64,000 bases of DNA from Pseudomonas schmalbachii (GCF_017589465.1 NZ_JAELYA010000002.1:434001-498000); one strand, 5' to 3'. Positions 1 to 10,982 are shown, counted from the stretch's first letter. Made by a program: numbers and translations. Notes: a model not told the origin generated them from the sequence alone.

Positions 1-1863
1 ATCGACCACCACATCGCGGACCTGGCTCTGCAGGATGCGGCCGCTGGACGCGCTGATATGCACGCCGCTGTCTTCCACCAGCACTTCGCCGTCGGCCTGG
101 CTCAGTTCGGGCCAGCCCGGCTGGTAGTCCAGTTCGCCGCCGTGCACCTTGAAGTACAGGCTCATGGCGTGCGATTCCGGCGCGGCGCCGTGGTTCAGCG
201 AGCCCTGCCACTGGAAATAGCCCTGCTCGACGCGCCCGGCCTTGATCGCGGTCTTCAGCCAGGCGGCAAGATTCTTGTTCATCGCCGGCAGCAGCGTCGG
301 CAGGTACTTTTCGGTGAAGCGCGCATCGCCATCGCGCAGACCGACGCGCAGGTCCATGTAGTCCTCCTGCGCCGGATCGCGCGCCAGACGGATCAGCATG
401 TCGCCGGCCAGGCTGCCTTCCTCGCCCTCGACGCGCATCAGCGGGCTGCCGAAGGTGAAGGCCTGTTCGTCCAGGCGCCAGAACAGCCGGGCATGGGCCT
501 CGCGGTAGCGCCACGGCTGCGGGAACAGATGAGCCAGATGGAAGACGAAATCCTGCGCGGAGGCGTCGAACTGGCCGCCGCCGAGGTTGCCGTTGACGGT
601 GCCGCTGACGTTCTCCATTGCCGGCACTTCATGGAAGGCGCTGACGCCGGCGCTCTCCAGGTTCATCGCATAGCTGACCCGCTCGGCGCCGGTGCGCTGC
701 GGCCAGTAGTCGAGATTGACGTTATGCAGCACCCCGCGCGGGCTCAGGCCGGCCAGCCAGGTCACCACCACTTCCGGCAATGGCGCCAGCGCCGTGACGG
801 TCGAGGTCAGCGGCGCCAGATCGATGCGGTCGGCGCGCAGTTGCCAACGCTCTTCGCCCTTGAGCTGGTGCTGCAGCTCAAGTTCCGCCTCGCCCCAGCG
901 GGTATCGCCGAGATTGGCGGCGAGATTCGCCACCCGCAGGCGCAGGTCGTCGCCCTTGCGCTGCAGGAACAGGCTCACGCCGAGGTCGCCCAGCACCACC
1001 GGCGGGCGGTCGTCATAGGCCGCGGCCAGGCGCGGCGCATGCAGGCGCGCGGCAGCCGCCGTCGCTACGCCGCGCTCGACGGTCAGCCAGAGCTCGCCAC
1101 CCGCGCGGAGTTCGGACAGCTTCCATTGCCGGGTCAGACTCGGCGGCAGCCATTTCGACCAATCGCTCTGCGGCAGGCTGAGGTACGACTTGAGCGAACT
1201 GCGCCGCCAGTCGTCACGGTTCAGGCGGGTATCGATGCGCAGCGCCAGCGGCTGTCCGTCCGGCAGGTTGAGGCGGCCTTCCAGGCTCTGGCGCCGACCG
1301 ACGCCGTTGCGCAGGGTCAGTCCGACCTGGCTGAGCGCCACCGGCTCGGCATTGCGCGGCAGGAGAACGACCTGGCTGTCCAGCAGCGAGAGGCGGCGCG
1401 GCAACAGCAGCAGGTCGAGCAACTGGCGCGGGTCGCCACCTTCACGCCCAGCGGGCAGGCCCTCGACCTGCCAATGACTGCCCTCACCCTCGCGCAGGGC
1501 CAGGTGCAGGCCTTCCAGCTCCAGGTCAGCGACCTGCGGCTGGCGGGACAGCAGGCTGTCGAGCACATCCGGGGTCAGCCGGACCTGCTCCAGGCGCAGC
1601 AGGTTGGCGCCCTCGCCGATCTGGATATCGCGCGCGACCACCACCGGGCCGAAACCGCGCCAGCGGCCTTCGAGCGCACCGATCTGCACCGGCAAGCCGA
1701 GCCGCGCGGTCGCCCGCGTGGCCAGTTCCTCGCGGTATTCGCCGACCAGCGGCGCCAGTTGCCGCCCCAGGCTGACGTAGAGGGCGAGCAGTACCAGGCC
1801 GAGGGCGCAAAGCGCCAGGAGCACTCGCAGGGAGCTGGCTACCAGGCGGCCGAGGCGTTCCAT
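1..1863 (-). CDS. yhdP: YhdP family AsmA-like envelope protein (3' end cut by window)
   Basis: Large AsmA-like protein that spans the periplasm from the inner membrane. The family (YhdP, TamB, YdbH) is implicated in moving phospholipid to the outer membrane. The frame is open from ATG at 1863 to the window edge, so 621 residues are visible and the C-terminus (the full family is about 1,270) is missing. The protein begins MERLGRL, followed at once by one hydrophobic anchor (about residues 8-28). Long amphipathic beta-rich stretches follow, with family-like segments such as NLGGGQFDASAQD and AIKAGRVEQGYFQWQG. It starts 13 bases after the rng stop, so it is probably co-transcribed with rng, the usual Pseudomonas arrangement. 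Family identity is from motif recognition and synteny. Confidence 0.9.
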   Translation of the reverse strand, partial: MERLGRLVASSLRVLLALCALGLVLLALYVSLGRQLAPLVGEYREELATRATARLGLPVQIGALEGRWRGFGPVVVARDIQIGEGANLLRLEQVRLTPDVLDSLLSRQPQVADLELEGLHLALREGEGSHWQVEGLPAGREGGDPRQLLDLLLLPRRLSLLDSQVVLLPRNAEPVALSQVGLTLRNGVGRRQSLEGRLNLPDGQPLALRIDTRLNRDDWRRSSLKSYLSLPQSDWSKWLPPSLTRQWKLSELRAGGELWLTVERGVATAAAARLHAPRLAAAYDDRPPVVLGDLGVSLFLQRKGDDLRLRVANLAANLGDTRWGEAELELQHQLKGEERWQLRADRIDLAPLTSTVTALAPLPEVVVTWLAGLSPRGVLHNVNLDYWPQRTGAERVSYAMNLESAGVSAFHEVPAMENVSGTVNGNLGGGQFDASAQDFVFHLAHLFPQPWRYREAHARLFWRLDEQAFTFGSPLMRVEGEEGSLAGDMLIRLARDPAQEDYMDLRVGLRDGDARFTEKYLPTLLPAMNKNLAAWLKTAIKAGRVEQGYFQWQGSLNHGAAPESHAMSLYFKVHGGELDYQPGWPELSQADGEVLVEDSGVHISASSGRILQSQVRDVVVD

Positions 1864-1876
1864 TCAGCGCGGCGCC

Positions 1877-3334
1877 CTAGAGAAGGACCACGTCGTACTG
1901 TTCCTGGGAATACATCGGCTCGACCTGGAACTTGATGGTCCGGCCAATGAACATTTCCAGGTCCGCGACGTTTCCGGATTCCTCGTCGAGCAGGCGGTCG
2001 ACCACCTTCTGGTTGGCCAGCACCAGGTAGGAATTGGCCTGGTAGGCGCGCGCCTCGCGGAGGATCTCCCGGAAGATTTCGTAGCAGATGGTTTCCGCGG
2101 TCTTCAGGTTGCCGCGCCCCTGGCAGCACGGGCACGGCTCGCAGAGTATCTGCACCAGGCTCTCGCGGGTGCGCTTGCGGGTCATCTGTACCAGGCCAAG
2201 CTCGGTGATGCCGATGATGTTGGTCTTGGCGTGATCGCGTTCGAGCTGCTTCTCCAGCGTGCGCAGCACCTGGCGGCGGTGATCCTCGTCCTCCATGTCG
2301 ATGAAGTCGATGATGATGATCCCGCCCAGGTTGCGCAGGCGCAGCTGGCGGGCAATCGCCGTGGCTGCCTCGAGATTGGTCTTGAAGATGGTCTCTTCGA
2401 GGTTGCGGTGGCCGACGAAGGCGCCGGTGTTGACGTCGATGGTGGTCATCGCCTCGGTCGGGTCGATGATCAGGTAGCCGCCGGACTTCAGCAGGACCTT
2501 GCGCTCCAGCGCCTTCTGCACCTCGTCCTCGACGCCGTAGAGATCGAATATCGGCCGCTCACCGGGGTAATGCTCCAGGCGGTCGGCGATTTCCGGCATC
2601 AGTTCGTCGACGAATTGCGTGATCTTCTGGAAGTTCTCCCGCGAATCGACGCGAATCTTCTCGATCCGCGGATTGACCAGGTCGCGCAGGGTGCGCAGGG
2701 CCAGGGACAGGTCTTCGTAGATCAGCGTCGGCGCGCCGACGGTCTGGATCTGCGCGGCGATCTGATCCCACAGGCGGCGCAGGTAGCGGATGTCGGCAAG
2801 AATCTCGTCTTCCCCGGCGCCCTCGGCGGCGGTGCGCAGGATGAAGCCCCCCTGCTCGACGATGCCTTCCGTCTCGACGCAATTGGCGACCACACGCTTC
2901 AGGCGATCGCGCTCGACTTCGTCCTCGATCTTCAGGGAAATGCCGACATGGCTGGTGCGCGGCATGTAGACGAGGTAGCGCGACGGAATCGACAGCTGGG
3001 TGGTCAGGCGCGCGCCCTTGGTGCCGATGGGGTCCTTGGTGACCTGCACCACCAGGCTCTGGCCCTCGTGCACCAGCGCGCTGATGCTCTCCACCGCGCT
3101 GCCCTCGCGGGTGGAAATCTCCGCCGCATGAATGAACGCCGCGCGCTCCAGGCCGATATCGACGAAGGCCGCCTGCATGCCGGGCAGCACGCGGACCACC
3201 TTGCCCTTGTAGATATTCCCGACGATGCCGCGCCGCTGCGTGCGCTCGACATGGACTTCCTGCAGGACGCCGTTTTCCACCACCGCCACGCGTGATTCCA
3301 TTGGCGTGATATTGATCAGGATTTCTTCGCTCAT
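1877..3334 (-). CDS. rng: Ribonuclease G
   Basis: Endoribonuclease of the RNase E/G family that matures the 5' end of 16S rRNA and takes part in mRNA decay in the cytoplasm. 485 residues, the normal RNase G length, without the long C-terminal scaffold of RNase E. An N-terminal S1 domain (about residues 37-125, GIVGNIYKGKVVRVLPGMQAAFVDIG) is split here only for description; the catalytic DNase I-like part contains DPTEAMTTIDVNTG with the metal-binding Asp, and IIIIDFIDME. The zinc-link cysteines are seen as CEPCPCCQGRG near residue 405. ATG at 3334. Lies between maf (50-base gap) and yhdP in the conserved mreBCD-maf-rng-yhdP order. Identification is very secure. Confidence 0.97.
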   Translation of the reverse strand: MSEEILINITPMESRVAVVENGVLQEVHVERTQRRGIVGNIYKGKVVRVLPGMQAAFVDIGLERAAFIHAAEISTREGSAVESISALVHEGQSLVVQVTKDPIGTKGARLTTQLSIPSRYLVYMPRTSHVGISLKIEDEVERDRLKRVVANCVETEGIVEQGGFILRTAAEGAGEDEILADIRYLRRLWDQIAAQIQTVGAPTLIYEDLSLALRTLRDLVNPRIEKIRVDSRENFQKITQFVDELMPEIADRLEHYPGERPIFDLYGVEDEVQKALERKVLLKSGGYLIIDPTEAMTTIDVNTGAFVGHRNLEETIFKTNLEAATAIARQLRLRNLGGIIIIDFIDMEDEDHRRQVLRTLEKQLERDHAKTNIIGITELGLVQMTRKRTRESLVQILCEPCPCCQGRGNLKTAETICYEIFREILREARAYQANSYLVLANQKVVDRLLDEESGNVADLEMFIGRTIKFQVEPMYSQEQYDVVLL

Positions 3335-3384
3335 GCGTCCTCTGCCTTGTGTCGTGCCCGGTCGGTGGCGCTACTTCTTCTCGT

Positions 3385-3969
3385 TCAAGACTGCCAGCAA
3401 GGGATCGAGAAGTCAGCCAGCAGCTCTGCAGTCTCGCACAAAGGCAGGCCGACTACTGCGCTATAGCTGCCTTCCACGCGACTGACGAATACCGCAGCCA
3501 GTCCCTGGATGGCATAGCCGCCGGCCTTGTCCAGCGGCTCGCCGGTGGCCCAGTACGCCTCGGCTTCGGCCTCGGAAATCTCCCGGAAGAACACCCGGCT
3601 GCCGACGACCCGAGCCTCGCAGCGGTTGCGATCGGCCACGGCGACGGCGGTCAGCACCTCATGCTCGCGCCCGGACAGCGCGCGCAGCATGGCCAGCGAA
3701 TCGTCGCGGTCGACCGGCTTGCCGAGGATGCGGCCATCGAGGATCACCGTGGTATCGGCGCCAAGCACGCAGACGTCCGCCCTCTGGGCAAGCATAGCCA
3801 GCCCGGCGAGCGCCTTGTCCCGCGCCAGACGCTCGACATAGGCGACCGGCAGCTCGCCGGACAGCGGGGTTTCGTCGATATTCGCGGGGACGCTGTTGAA
3901 AGGCAGGCCGATTTGCGCCAGCAGCTCACGGCGGCGCGGCGAACTGGATGCCAGGTAAAGCTGCGACAT
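3385..3969 (-). CDS. maf: Maf family nucleoside triphosphate pyrophosphatase (YhdE type)
   Basis: House-cleaning pyrophosphatase that hydrolyses non-canonical or excess nucleoside triphosphates (YhdE-type members prefer dTTP/UTP). 194 residues if started at the second of two adjacent ATGs (3969; the other is at 3972). This start puts the family N-terminus [17 protein letters not shown] first; the open frame upstream lacks family similarity. The three Maf hallmarks are present: SSSPRR at the N-terminus, [10 protein letters not shown] in the middle, and GKPVD just after it. Sits between mreD and rng on the same strand, as in many gammaproteobacteria. Substrate preference is inferred from the family only. 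Confidence 0.95.
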   Translation of the reverse strand: MSQLYLASSSPRRRELLAQIGLPFNSVPANIDETPLSGELPVAYVERLARDKALAGLAMLAQRADVCVLGADTTVILDGRILGKPVDRDDSLAMLRALSGREHEVLTAVAVADRNRCEARVVGSRVFFREISEAEAEAYWATGEPLDKAGGYAIQGLAAVFVSRVEGSYSAVVGLPLCETAELLADFSIPCWQS

Positions 3970-4039
3970 CATGACTCCCAAGTCAGGTACGCAAGTACTC
4001 GCGCCCACAGGCTCGAGGATGACCGCCCGGGCTGGGCAG

Positions 4040-4528
4040 TCAGTTGATGCTCAGACGCACACGCAAGCCCCGCAACAGGGCGTACACCCAGGGCCAGAGC
4101 AGCGCGCTAACCAGTGCGGGCAGCAGGAAGACCAGGGTCGGCGGGCGATTGCCGGTCAGCGTGTTGAGCCACAGCTGGACCAGCTGCGCCAGGCCGAAGA
4201 CCACCAGCAGGACCAGGCATTGCTGCCAGATCGGGAACATTCGCAGACGTTGCTGCAGGTTCAGCACCAGGAAAACGATCAGGCCGAGAACCAGCGCGTT
4301 CTGCCCGAGCAGGCTGCCGTACAGCACATCCGCCGCCAGACCCAGCACCCAGGCAGTGAACATGCCGACCTTGTGCGGCAGGTAGAGCACCCAGTAGGTC
4401 AGGACCATCGCCAGCCACAGCGGCCGGCCGATCTCCATGAAACTCGGCATCGGCGCCACGGACAGCAGCAGCGCCAGCAGCAGGCTGAGCCAGACGACCC
4501 AGCCGTTACGCGAACCGTGGGCCGCCAT
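4040..4528 (-). CDS. mreD: Rod shape-determining membrane protein MreD
   Basis: Inner-membrane component of the Rod complex (MreBCD-RodZ-PBP2-RodA) that guides lateral wall synthesis. 162 residues with about five hydrophobic segments. It begins [20 protein letters not shown] and includes [21 protein letters not shown], split by family convention into helices 2 and 3. The ATG at 4528 shares its A with the mreC stop (TGATG overlap), indicating translational coupling. The family is poorly conserved in sequence, so identification rests on the hydrophobic pattern plus position directly after mreC. Confidence 0.95.
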   Translation of the reverse strand: MAAHGSRNGWVVWLSLLLALLLSVAPMPSFMEIGRPLWLAMVLTYWVLYLPHKVGMFTAWVLGLAADVLYGSLLGQNALVLGLIVFLVLNLQQRLRMFPIWQQCLVLLVVFGLAQLVQLWLNTLTGNRPPTLVFLLPALVSALLWPWVYALLRGLRVRLSIN

Positions 4529-5577
4529 CAGTTGCGACTCCTTTCGCCAGGTTGTGCGGGAGCGCTGGAATGCGCCTGCTGCGCAGCGGGCGGATGGGCA
4601 GCCGGTGCCGGAGCCTGGGCTTGCGGTGCAGTCGCCGGAGCCGCGGCCGGCGCCTGTGCGGGCGGCTGCGCCGTGCCCTGGGCGGCGGCCTCGGCAGCCT
4701 GGCGATCGGCCTCGACCTGCGCCTCGGCGGCATCGGTGGCGCGCTCTTCCGGGGTGCGGCGGTCGCTGAACACCAGCAGCACATAGCGGCTGCGGTTCAT
4801 CTTGGCGGTGGGCACCGCACGGATGGTGGCGAATGGCTGGCCGGTGTCATGGATGACTTCCTTGACCACCGCCACCGGATAGCCGGCCGGGAAACGCTGG
4901 CCGAGGCCGGAGCTGACCAGCAGGTCGCCCTCCTTGATATCGGCGGTATCGGCGACGAAACGCAGTTCCAGACGCTCCGGATTGCCTGTACCGACCGCGA
5001 TGGCGCGCAGGCCGTTGCGATTCACCTGCACCGGAATGCTGTGGGTGGTATCGGTCAGCAGCAGCACGCGGGAAGAGTAAGGCATGACCTCGACCACCTG
5101 CCCCATCAGGCCGCTGGCATCGAGCACCGGCTGGCCCTGGAATACGCCGTCCTTCTCGCCCTTGTCGATCAGGATGCGCTGGGTGAAGGGGTTGGGATCG
5201 ACGCCGATCAGCTCGCTGACCAGCACCTTGTCGTCCACCAGGGCGGCGGAATTGAGCAGTTCGCGCAGGCGCACGTTCTGTTCGGTCAGGGTCGCCAGCT
5301 TCTGCAGGCGGCGCTGCATCAGCAGTGACTCGGCCTTCAGGCGCTCGTTCTCGGCGAGCAGCTCGCTGTGGCTGGCAAACTGGTCGCGCACGCCTTCCCA
5401 GGCCCGCACCGGCAGGTCGGCGAGCCAGTAGAAGGGGGTGAGCACCAGCCCCATCTGGCTGCGCATCGGCTTGAGGTAGTCGAAGCGGGCATCGACCACC
5501 ATCAGGCTGACAGACAGCACGACCAGCGCGACCAGGCGTACGCCCAGCGACGGCCCTTTGGAAAATAGCGGTTTGAT
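4528..5577 (-). CDS. mreC: Rod shape-determining protein MreC, probable ATC start
   Basis: Periplasmic scaffold of the Rod complex, anchored by one N-terminal membrane helix followed by a coiled coil (SELLAENERLKAESLLMQRR) and two beta domains. The first in-frame ATG/GTG is GTG at 5520, which would cut the membrane helix in half. The frame is open upstream to a TAG at 5587-5589 and contains no ATG. An ATC at 5577 lies 7 bases after AGGA (5585-5588, minus strand) and gives IKPLFSKGPSLGVRL, the conserved MreC N-terminus with a full helix. I therefore call 349 residues from ATC. The C-terminal ~70 residues are a low-complexity Ala/Pro/Gln tail. Follows mreB and overlaps mreD. Confidence 0.88.
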   Translation of the reverse strand: MKPLFSKGPSLGVRLVALVVLSVSLMVVDARFDYLKPMRSQMGLVLTPFYWLADLPVRAWEGVRDQFASHSELLAENERLKAESLLMQRRLQKLATLTEQNVRLRELLNSAALVDDKVLVSELIGVDPNPFTQRILIDKGEKDGVFQGQPVLDASGLMGQVVEVMPYSSRVLLLTDTTHSIPVQVNRNGLRAIAVGTGNPERLELRFVADTADIKEGDLLVSSGLGQRFPAGYPVAVVKEVIHDTGQPFATIRAVPTAKMNRSRYVLLVFSDRRTPEERATDAAEAQVEADRQAAEAAAQGTAQPPAQAPAAAPATAPQAQAPAPAAHPPAAQQAHSSAPAQPGERSRN

Positions 5578-5608
5578 GGCCCGATCCTAGACGAGAGGGC
5601 TCCCCACC

Positions 5609-6882
<1,274 letters not shown>

Positions 6883-7170
6883 ATGGCGCTTGAACGCTCC
6901 GACGTGGAGAAAATCGCCCACCTGGCCCGCCTTGGGCTGGCCGAGGCCGATGTATCACCCACCACAGAAACCCTGAACAACATCCTCGGCCTGATCGACC
7001 AGATGCAGGCCGTCGACACCACGGGCATCGAGCCCCTGGCGCACCCGCTGGAAACCACCCAGCGCCTGCGCGCCGACGCGGTGACCGAGGAAAATCACCG
7101 CGACGCCTACCAGGCCGTGGCCCCGGCCGTGGAAGAGGGCCTGTATCTGGTCCCGAAAGTCATCGAGTAA
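6883..7170 (+). CDS. gatC: Asp-tRNA(Asn)/Glu-tRNA(Gln) amidotransferase subunit C
   Basis: Small structural subunit of the GatCAB amidotransferase, which converts misacylated Asp-tRNA(Asn) or Glu-tRNA(Gln) to the amidated form. 95 residues, normal for GatC. The family pattern [12 protein letters not shown] is near the N-terminus and the C-terminus is [13 protein letters not shown] at 6883 follows TGGAGA with good spacing. First gene of gatCAB with a 20-base gap to gatA. Pseudomonads use GatCAB mainly for asparaginyl-tRNA; that substrate choice is family knowledge. Confidence 0.97.
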   Translation: MALERSDVEKIAHLARLGLAEADVSPTTETLNNILGLIDQMQAVDTTGIEPLAHPLETTQRLRADAVTEENHRDAYQAVAPAVEEGLYLVPKVIE

Positions 7171-7190
7171 TTAAGGAAGGACACGGACAC

Positions 7191-8645
7191 ATGCTGCATC
7201 AACTGACCCTCGCCGAGGTCGCCCGCGGCCTCGCCGACAAGCAGTTCTCCGCCGAAGAGCTGACCCGTGCCCTGCTGGCCCGCATCCAGCAGCTCGACCC
7301 GCAACTGAACAGCTTCATCAGCATCACCGAGGAACTGGCCCTGAATCAGGCCAGGGCAGCCGACGAACGGCGTGCCAAAGGCGAGAACGGCGCCCTGCTC
7401 GGCGCACCGATCGCCCACAAGGACCTGTTCTGCACCCAGGGCATACGCACCAGCTGCGGTTCGAAGATCCTCGACAATTTCGTTTCGCCGTATGACGCCA
7501 CCGTCGTCGAGCGCCTGGCCAACGCCGGCGCCGTCAGCCTCGGCAAGCTGAACATGGACGAGTTCGCCATGGGCTCGTCGAACGAGTCCAGCTACTACGG
7601 CCCGGTGAAGAACCCGTGGGACCTCGAACGCGTCCCCGGCGGTTCCTCCGGCGGTTCCGCCGCGGCGGTCGCCGCCCGTCTGATTCCCGCCGCCACCGGC
7701 ACCGACACCGGCGGCTCGATCCGTCAGCCGGCGGCGCTGACCAACCTCACCGGCATCAAGCCGACCTACGGCCGCGTCTCCCGCTGGGGCATGATCGCCT
7801 ACGCCTCCAGCCTCGATCAGGCTGGCCCGCTGGCGCGCACCGCCGAGGACTGCGCGCTGATGCTCGGCGCCATGGCCGGCTTCGATCCGAAGGACTCCAC
7901 CAGCGTCGACCAGCCGCTCGACGACTACCTGGCCGCCCTGCAGAAGCCGCTGGCCGGCCTGCGCATCGGCCTGCCGAAGGAATACTTCGGCGCCGGCCTC
8001 GACAGCCGCATCGCCGACGCCGTGCTGGCCGTGGTCGAGCAGCTCAAGCAGCTTGGCGCGACGGTCAAGGAAATCTCCCTGCCGAACATGCAGCACGCCA
8101 TCCCGGCCTACTACGTGATCGCGCCGGCCGAGGCCAGCTCCAACCTGTCGCGCTTCGATGGCGTGCGCTATGGCTATCGCTGCGAGAATCCGCAGAACCT
8201 CGAAGACCTGTACAAGCGCTCGCGCGCCGAAGGCTTCGGCGCCGAGGTGAAGCGCCGCATCATGGTCGGCACCTACGCGCTGTCCGCCGGCTACTACGAC
8301 GCCTACTACCTGAAGGCCCAGCGTATCCGCCGCCTGATCAAGAACGACTTCGTCGCCGCGTTCAACGAGGTCGACGTGATCCTCGGCCCGACCACGCCGA
8401 ACCCGGCCTGGAAGATCGGCGAGAAGAGCGGCGACCCGGTCTCCCAGTACCTGGAAGACATCTACACCATCACCGCCAACCTCGCCGGCATCCCGGGCCT
8501 GTCCATGCCCGCCGGATTCGTCGACGGCCTGCCGGTCGGTGTGCAGCTGCTCGCGCCATACTTCCAGGAAGGCCGTCTGCTCAACGTCGCGCACCAGTAC
8601 CAACAGGCGACCGACTGGCACAAACAGGCACCGGCCGGCTTCTGA
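7191..8645 (+). CDS. gatA: Asp/Glu-tRNA amidotransferase subunit A (glutaminase subunit)
   Basis: Amidase-signature enzyme that releases ammonia from glutamine for GatB. 484 residues, full length. The Ser-cisSer-Lys catalytic set is recognisable: Lys in [10 protein letters not shown] (about residue 77), the glycine/serine-rich [13 protein letters not shown] and [14 protein letters not shown] with the nucleophilic serine. ATG at 7191 is preceded by AAGGAAGGA. It sits between gatC and gatB with a 14-base gap to gatB, so the three subunits are made from one message. Confidence 0.98.
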   Translation: MLHQLTLAEVARGLADKQFSAEELTRALLARIQQLDPQLNSFISITEELALNQARAADERRAKGENGALLGAPIAHKDLFCTQGIRTSCGSKILDNFVSPYDATVVERLANAGAVSLGKLNMDEFAMGSSNESSYYGPVKNPWDLERVPGGSSGGSAAAVAARLIPAATGTDTGGSIRQPAALTNLTGIKPTYGRVSRWGMIAYASSLDQAGPLARTAEDCALMLGAMAGFDPKDSTSVDQPLDDYLAALQKPLAGLRIGLPKEYFGAGLDSRIADAVLAVVEQLKQLGATVKEISLPNMQHAIPAYYVIAPAEASSNLSRFDGVRYGYRCENPQNLEDLYKRSRAEGFGAEVKRRIMVGTYALSAGYYDAYYLKAQRIRRLIKNDFVAAFNEVDVILGPTTPNPAWKIGEKSGDPVSQYLEDIYTITANLAGIPGLSMPAGFVDGLPVGVQLLAPYFQEGRLLNVAHQYQQATDWHKQAPAGF

Positions 8646-8659
8646 GGAAGGATTACGAT

Positions 8660-10105
8660 ATGCAATGGGAAACAGTAATCGGGCTGGAGATCCACGCACA
8701 GCTCTCCACCCGGTCGAAGATCTTCTCCGGCAGCGCCACCACCTTTGGCGCCGAGGCCAACACCCAGGCCAGCCTGGTCGACCTGGCGATGCCCGGCACC
8801 CTGCCGGTGCTGAATGAAGAAGCCGTGCGCATGGCCTGCAAGTTCGGCCTGGCCATCGACGCGAACATCGCGCCGCGCAACGTCTTCGCGCGCAAGAACT
8901 ACTTCTACCCGGATCTGCCCAAGGGCTACCAGACCAGCCAGATGGACCATCCCATCGTCGGCAAGGGTCACCTGGACATCACCCTGGAAGACGGCACCGT
9001 CAAGCGCGTCGGCATCACCCGCGCGCACCTGGAAGAGGACGCCGGCAAGAGCCTGCACGAAGACTTCCACGGCATGAGCGGCATCGACCTGAACCGCGCC
9101 GGCACGCCGCTGCTGGAGATCGTCTCCGAGCCGGACATCCGCAGCGCCAAGGAAGCCGTGGCCTACGTCAAGGCGATCCATGCGCTGGTCCGCTACCTCG
9201 GCATCTGCGACGGCAACATGGCCGAAGGCTCGCTGCGCTGCGACTGCAACGTCTCGGTGCGGCCGAAGGGCCAGGCCGAGTTCGGCACCCGCGCCGAGAT
9301 CAAGAACGTCAACTCCTTCCGCTTCATCGAGAAAGCGATCAACCATGAAGTGCAGCGGCAGATCGACCTGATCGAGGAAGGCGGCAAGGTGGTGCAGGAA
9401 ACCCGCCTGTACGACCCGAACAAGGACGAGACGCGCTCCATGCGCAGCAAGGAAGAAGCCAACGACTACCGCTACTTCCCCTGCCCGGACCTGCTGCCGG
9501 TGGTGATCGAGCCGAGCTTCCTCGACGCCCTGCGCAACGAGCTGCCGGAACTGCCGGACCAGAAGCGCGAGCGCTTCCAGAGCGCATTCGGCCTGTCCGC
9601 CTATGACGCCAGTGTGCTTTCCGCCAGCCGCGAGATGGCCGACTACTTCGAGAAGGTCCAGGGTATCTGCGGCGACGCCAAGCTGGCTGCCAACTGGGTG
9701 ATGGGCGAGCTGTCCAGCCTGCTCAACAAGGACGGCCTGGAGATCGAGCAGTCGCCGGTTTCCGCCGAGCAACTGGGCGGCATGATCCTGCGCATCAAGG
9801 ACAACACCATCTCCGGCAAGATCGCCAAGATGGTCTTCGAGGCCATGGCCAACGGTGAAGGCAGCGCCGACCAGATCATCGAAGCCAAGGGCCTGAAGCA
9901 GGTCACCGACAGCGGCGCCATCGAAAGCATGCTCGACGAGATGCTGGCGGCCAACGCCGACCAGGTCGAACAGTACCGCGCCGCCGACGAGGCCAAGCGC
10001 GGCAAGATGTTCGGCTTCTTCGTCGGCCAGGCGATGAAGGCCTCGAAAGGCAAGGCCAACCCGCAGCAAGTGAACGAATTGCTGAAGAAGAAGCTCGAAT
10101 CCTGA
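8660..10105 (+). CDS. gatB: Asp/Glu-tRNA amidotransferase subunit B
   Basis: tRNA-binding and kinase/transamidase subunit of GatCAB: it phosphorylates the mischarged Asp/Glu and transfers ammonia from GatA. 481 residues from ATG at 8660, preceded by GAGGAAGGA. The N-terminus [13 protein letters not shown] is the classical GatB signature, followed by [13 protein letters not shown]-like [15 protein letters not shown], and a C-terminal YqeY-like tail ending in [10 protein letters not shown]. The frame is also open upstream across gatA, but that stretch is an overlap artefact. An intrinsic terminator follows at 10115. Confidence 0.98.
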   Translation: MQWETVIGLEIHAQLSTRSKIFSGSATTFGAEANTQASLVDLAMPGTLPVLNEEAVRMACKFGLAIDANIAPRNVFARKNYFYPDLPKGYQTSQMDHPIVGKGHLDITLEDGTVKRVGITRAHLEEDAGKSLHEDFHGMSGIDLNRAGTPLLEIVSEPDIRSAKEAVAYVKAIHALVRYLGICDGNMAEGSLRCDCNVSVRPKGQAEFGTRAEIKNVNSFRFIEKAINHEVQRQIDLIEEGGKVVQETRLYDPNKDETRSMRSKEEANDYRYFPCPDLLPVVIEPSFLDALRNELPELPDQKRERFQSAFGLSAYDASVLSASREMADYFEKVQGICGDAKLAANWVMGELSSLLNKDGLEIEQSPVSAEQLGGMILRIKDNTISGKIAKMVFEAMANGEGSADQIIEAKGLKQVTDSGAIESMLDEMLAANADQVEQYRAADEAKRGKMFGFFVGQAMKASKGKANPQQVNELLKKKLES

Positions 10106-10114
10106 GCCATCCAG

Positions 10115-10140
10115 ACGCCGGGTACGCCCGGCGTTTTCTT
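10115..10140 (+). terminator. Intrinsic terminator after gatCAB
   Basis: Perfect 8-bp stem ACGCCGGG / CCCGGCGT with a 4-base loop (TACG), directly followed by TTTCTT. Ten bases after the gatB stop. It also lies just upstream of the RlpA-like gene, which therefore needs its own promoter or read-through. Confidence 0.85.
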
Positions 10141-10156
10141 GTCCCCGGGAGTCGTC

Positions 10157-10537
10157 ATGCACAACTTCAACTTCCTTCGTCTTCCGCTCTTCATCGCCCT
10201 GGCCGTGCTGATCACCGGCTGTGCCGGGCAGATCGGCGACAGCAGTTATGACGAAACCGGCAAGGCCTCCTTCTATGGCAGCCGCCACGCCGGAAAACGC
10301 ACCGCCAGCGGCGAGCGCTACAGCCCCTCGGCCCTGACCGCAGCGCACCGAGACCTGCCATTCGGCACCCTGGTGCGGGTCACCAACCTGAAGAACGACC
10401 GCAGCGTGGTGGTGCGTATCAACGACCGCGGTCCGTTCGTGCGGGGACGCATCATCGACGTTTCCCGCCGGGCGGCCGACGCCATCGGCATGACCCGCAG
10501 CGGCGTCGTCCCGGTACGGGTGCAAAGCCTCGACTGA
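10157..10537 (+). CDS. RlpA-like septal ring lytic transglycosylase family lipoprotein
   Basis: Short secreted protein of the RlpA family (double-psi beta-barrel). RlpA of Pseudomonas is an outer-membrane lytic transglycosylase acting on naked glycan strands. 126 residues. The signal sequence ends in the lipobox LITGC (Cys about residue 23), so it is a predicted lipoprotein. The barrel core is clear: GKASFYGSRHAGKRTASGERY, quoted only in part elsewhere, with LPFGTLVRVTNL, VVRINDRGPF and DVSRRAADAIGM. The catalytic Asp and His equivalents (INDRGPF, HAGKRT) are kept. It lacks the C-terminal SPOR domain of RlpA proper, so it is a short paralogue. ATG at 10157 follows CGGGAG. Confidence 0.9.
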   Translation: MHNFNFLRLPLFIALAVLITGCAGQIGDSSYDETGKASFYGSRHAGKRTASGERYSPSALTAAHRDLPFGTLVRVTNLKNDRSVVVRINDRGPFVRGRIIDVSRRAADAIGMTRSGVVPVRVQSLD

Positions 10538-10554
10538 TCGACAAGGAGAACGAG

Positions 10555-10941
10555 ATGAGCGAACAGGACCGGCCACACGGCCAGCAGGTACGCCGCGAAG
10601 TGATGGGCGATGCCTTCGTCGACCGCGCCATGAGCAACGCGACCGACTTCACCCGGCCGCTGCAGGACTTCGTCAACGAGCACGCCTGGGGCGCGACATG
10701 GGCCCGCGAAGGCCTGCCGCGCAAGACCCGCAGCCTGATCACCCTGGCCGCGCTGACCGCCCTGAAATGCCCGCAGGAGCTGAAAGGCCACGTACGCGGC
10801 GCACTGAACAACGGCTGTACGGTGGAGGAAATCCGCGAAGCGCTGCTGCACTGCGCGGTGTATGCCGGCGTTCCGGCCGCCATCGACGCCTTCCGCGCCG
10901 CACAGGAAGTGATCGACGCGTGGCAGGCCGAGCAGGGCTGA
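10555..10941 (+). CDS. Carboxymuconolactone decarboxylase (PcaC-like) family protein
   Basis: 128 residues with the AhpD/CMD fold. It is most similar to the 4-carboxymuconolactone decarboxylase subtype: MGDAFVDRAM near the N-terminus, GLPRKTRSLITLAAL and VRGALNNGCTVEEIREALLH, then VYAGVPAAIDAF. PcaC acts in the protocatechuate branch of the beta-ketoadipate pathway, but no other pca gene is nearby, so the substrate here is uncertain. The CxxC pair of AhpD-type peroxidases is absent (the relevant helix reads LHCAVYAG), which fits a decarboxylase rather than an antioxidant role. ATG at 10555 follows AAGGAG. Probably an accessory orphan gene. Confidence 0.85.
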   Translation: MSEQDRPHGQQVRREVMGDAFVDRAMSNATDFTRPLQDFVNEHAWGATWAREGLPRKTRSLITLAALTALKCPQELKGHVRGALNNGCTVEEIREALLHCAVYAGVPAAIDAFRAAQEVIDAWQAEQG

Positions 10942-10982
10942 GATTCCCTGTAGGGCCCTCTACGGCACGGTGCCGAGCACTT

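Noticed and set aside
58-1935. 625-codon plus-strand frame at the left edge
   Set aside because: Shadow of yhdP, whose minus-strand translation has a membrane anchor and family segments; the plus frame has the typical low-information Gln/Arg/His composition.
7616-8660. Upstream extension of gatB across gatA
   Set aside because: The gatB frame is open through gatA but translates to Arg/Pro-rich noise; gatB starts at 8660 with a good ribosome binding site and the family N-terminus.
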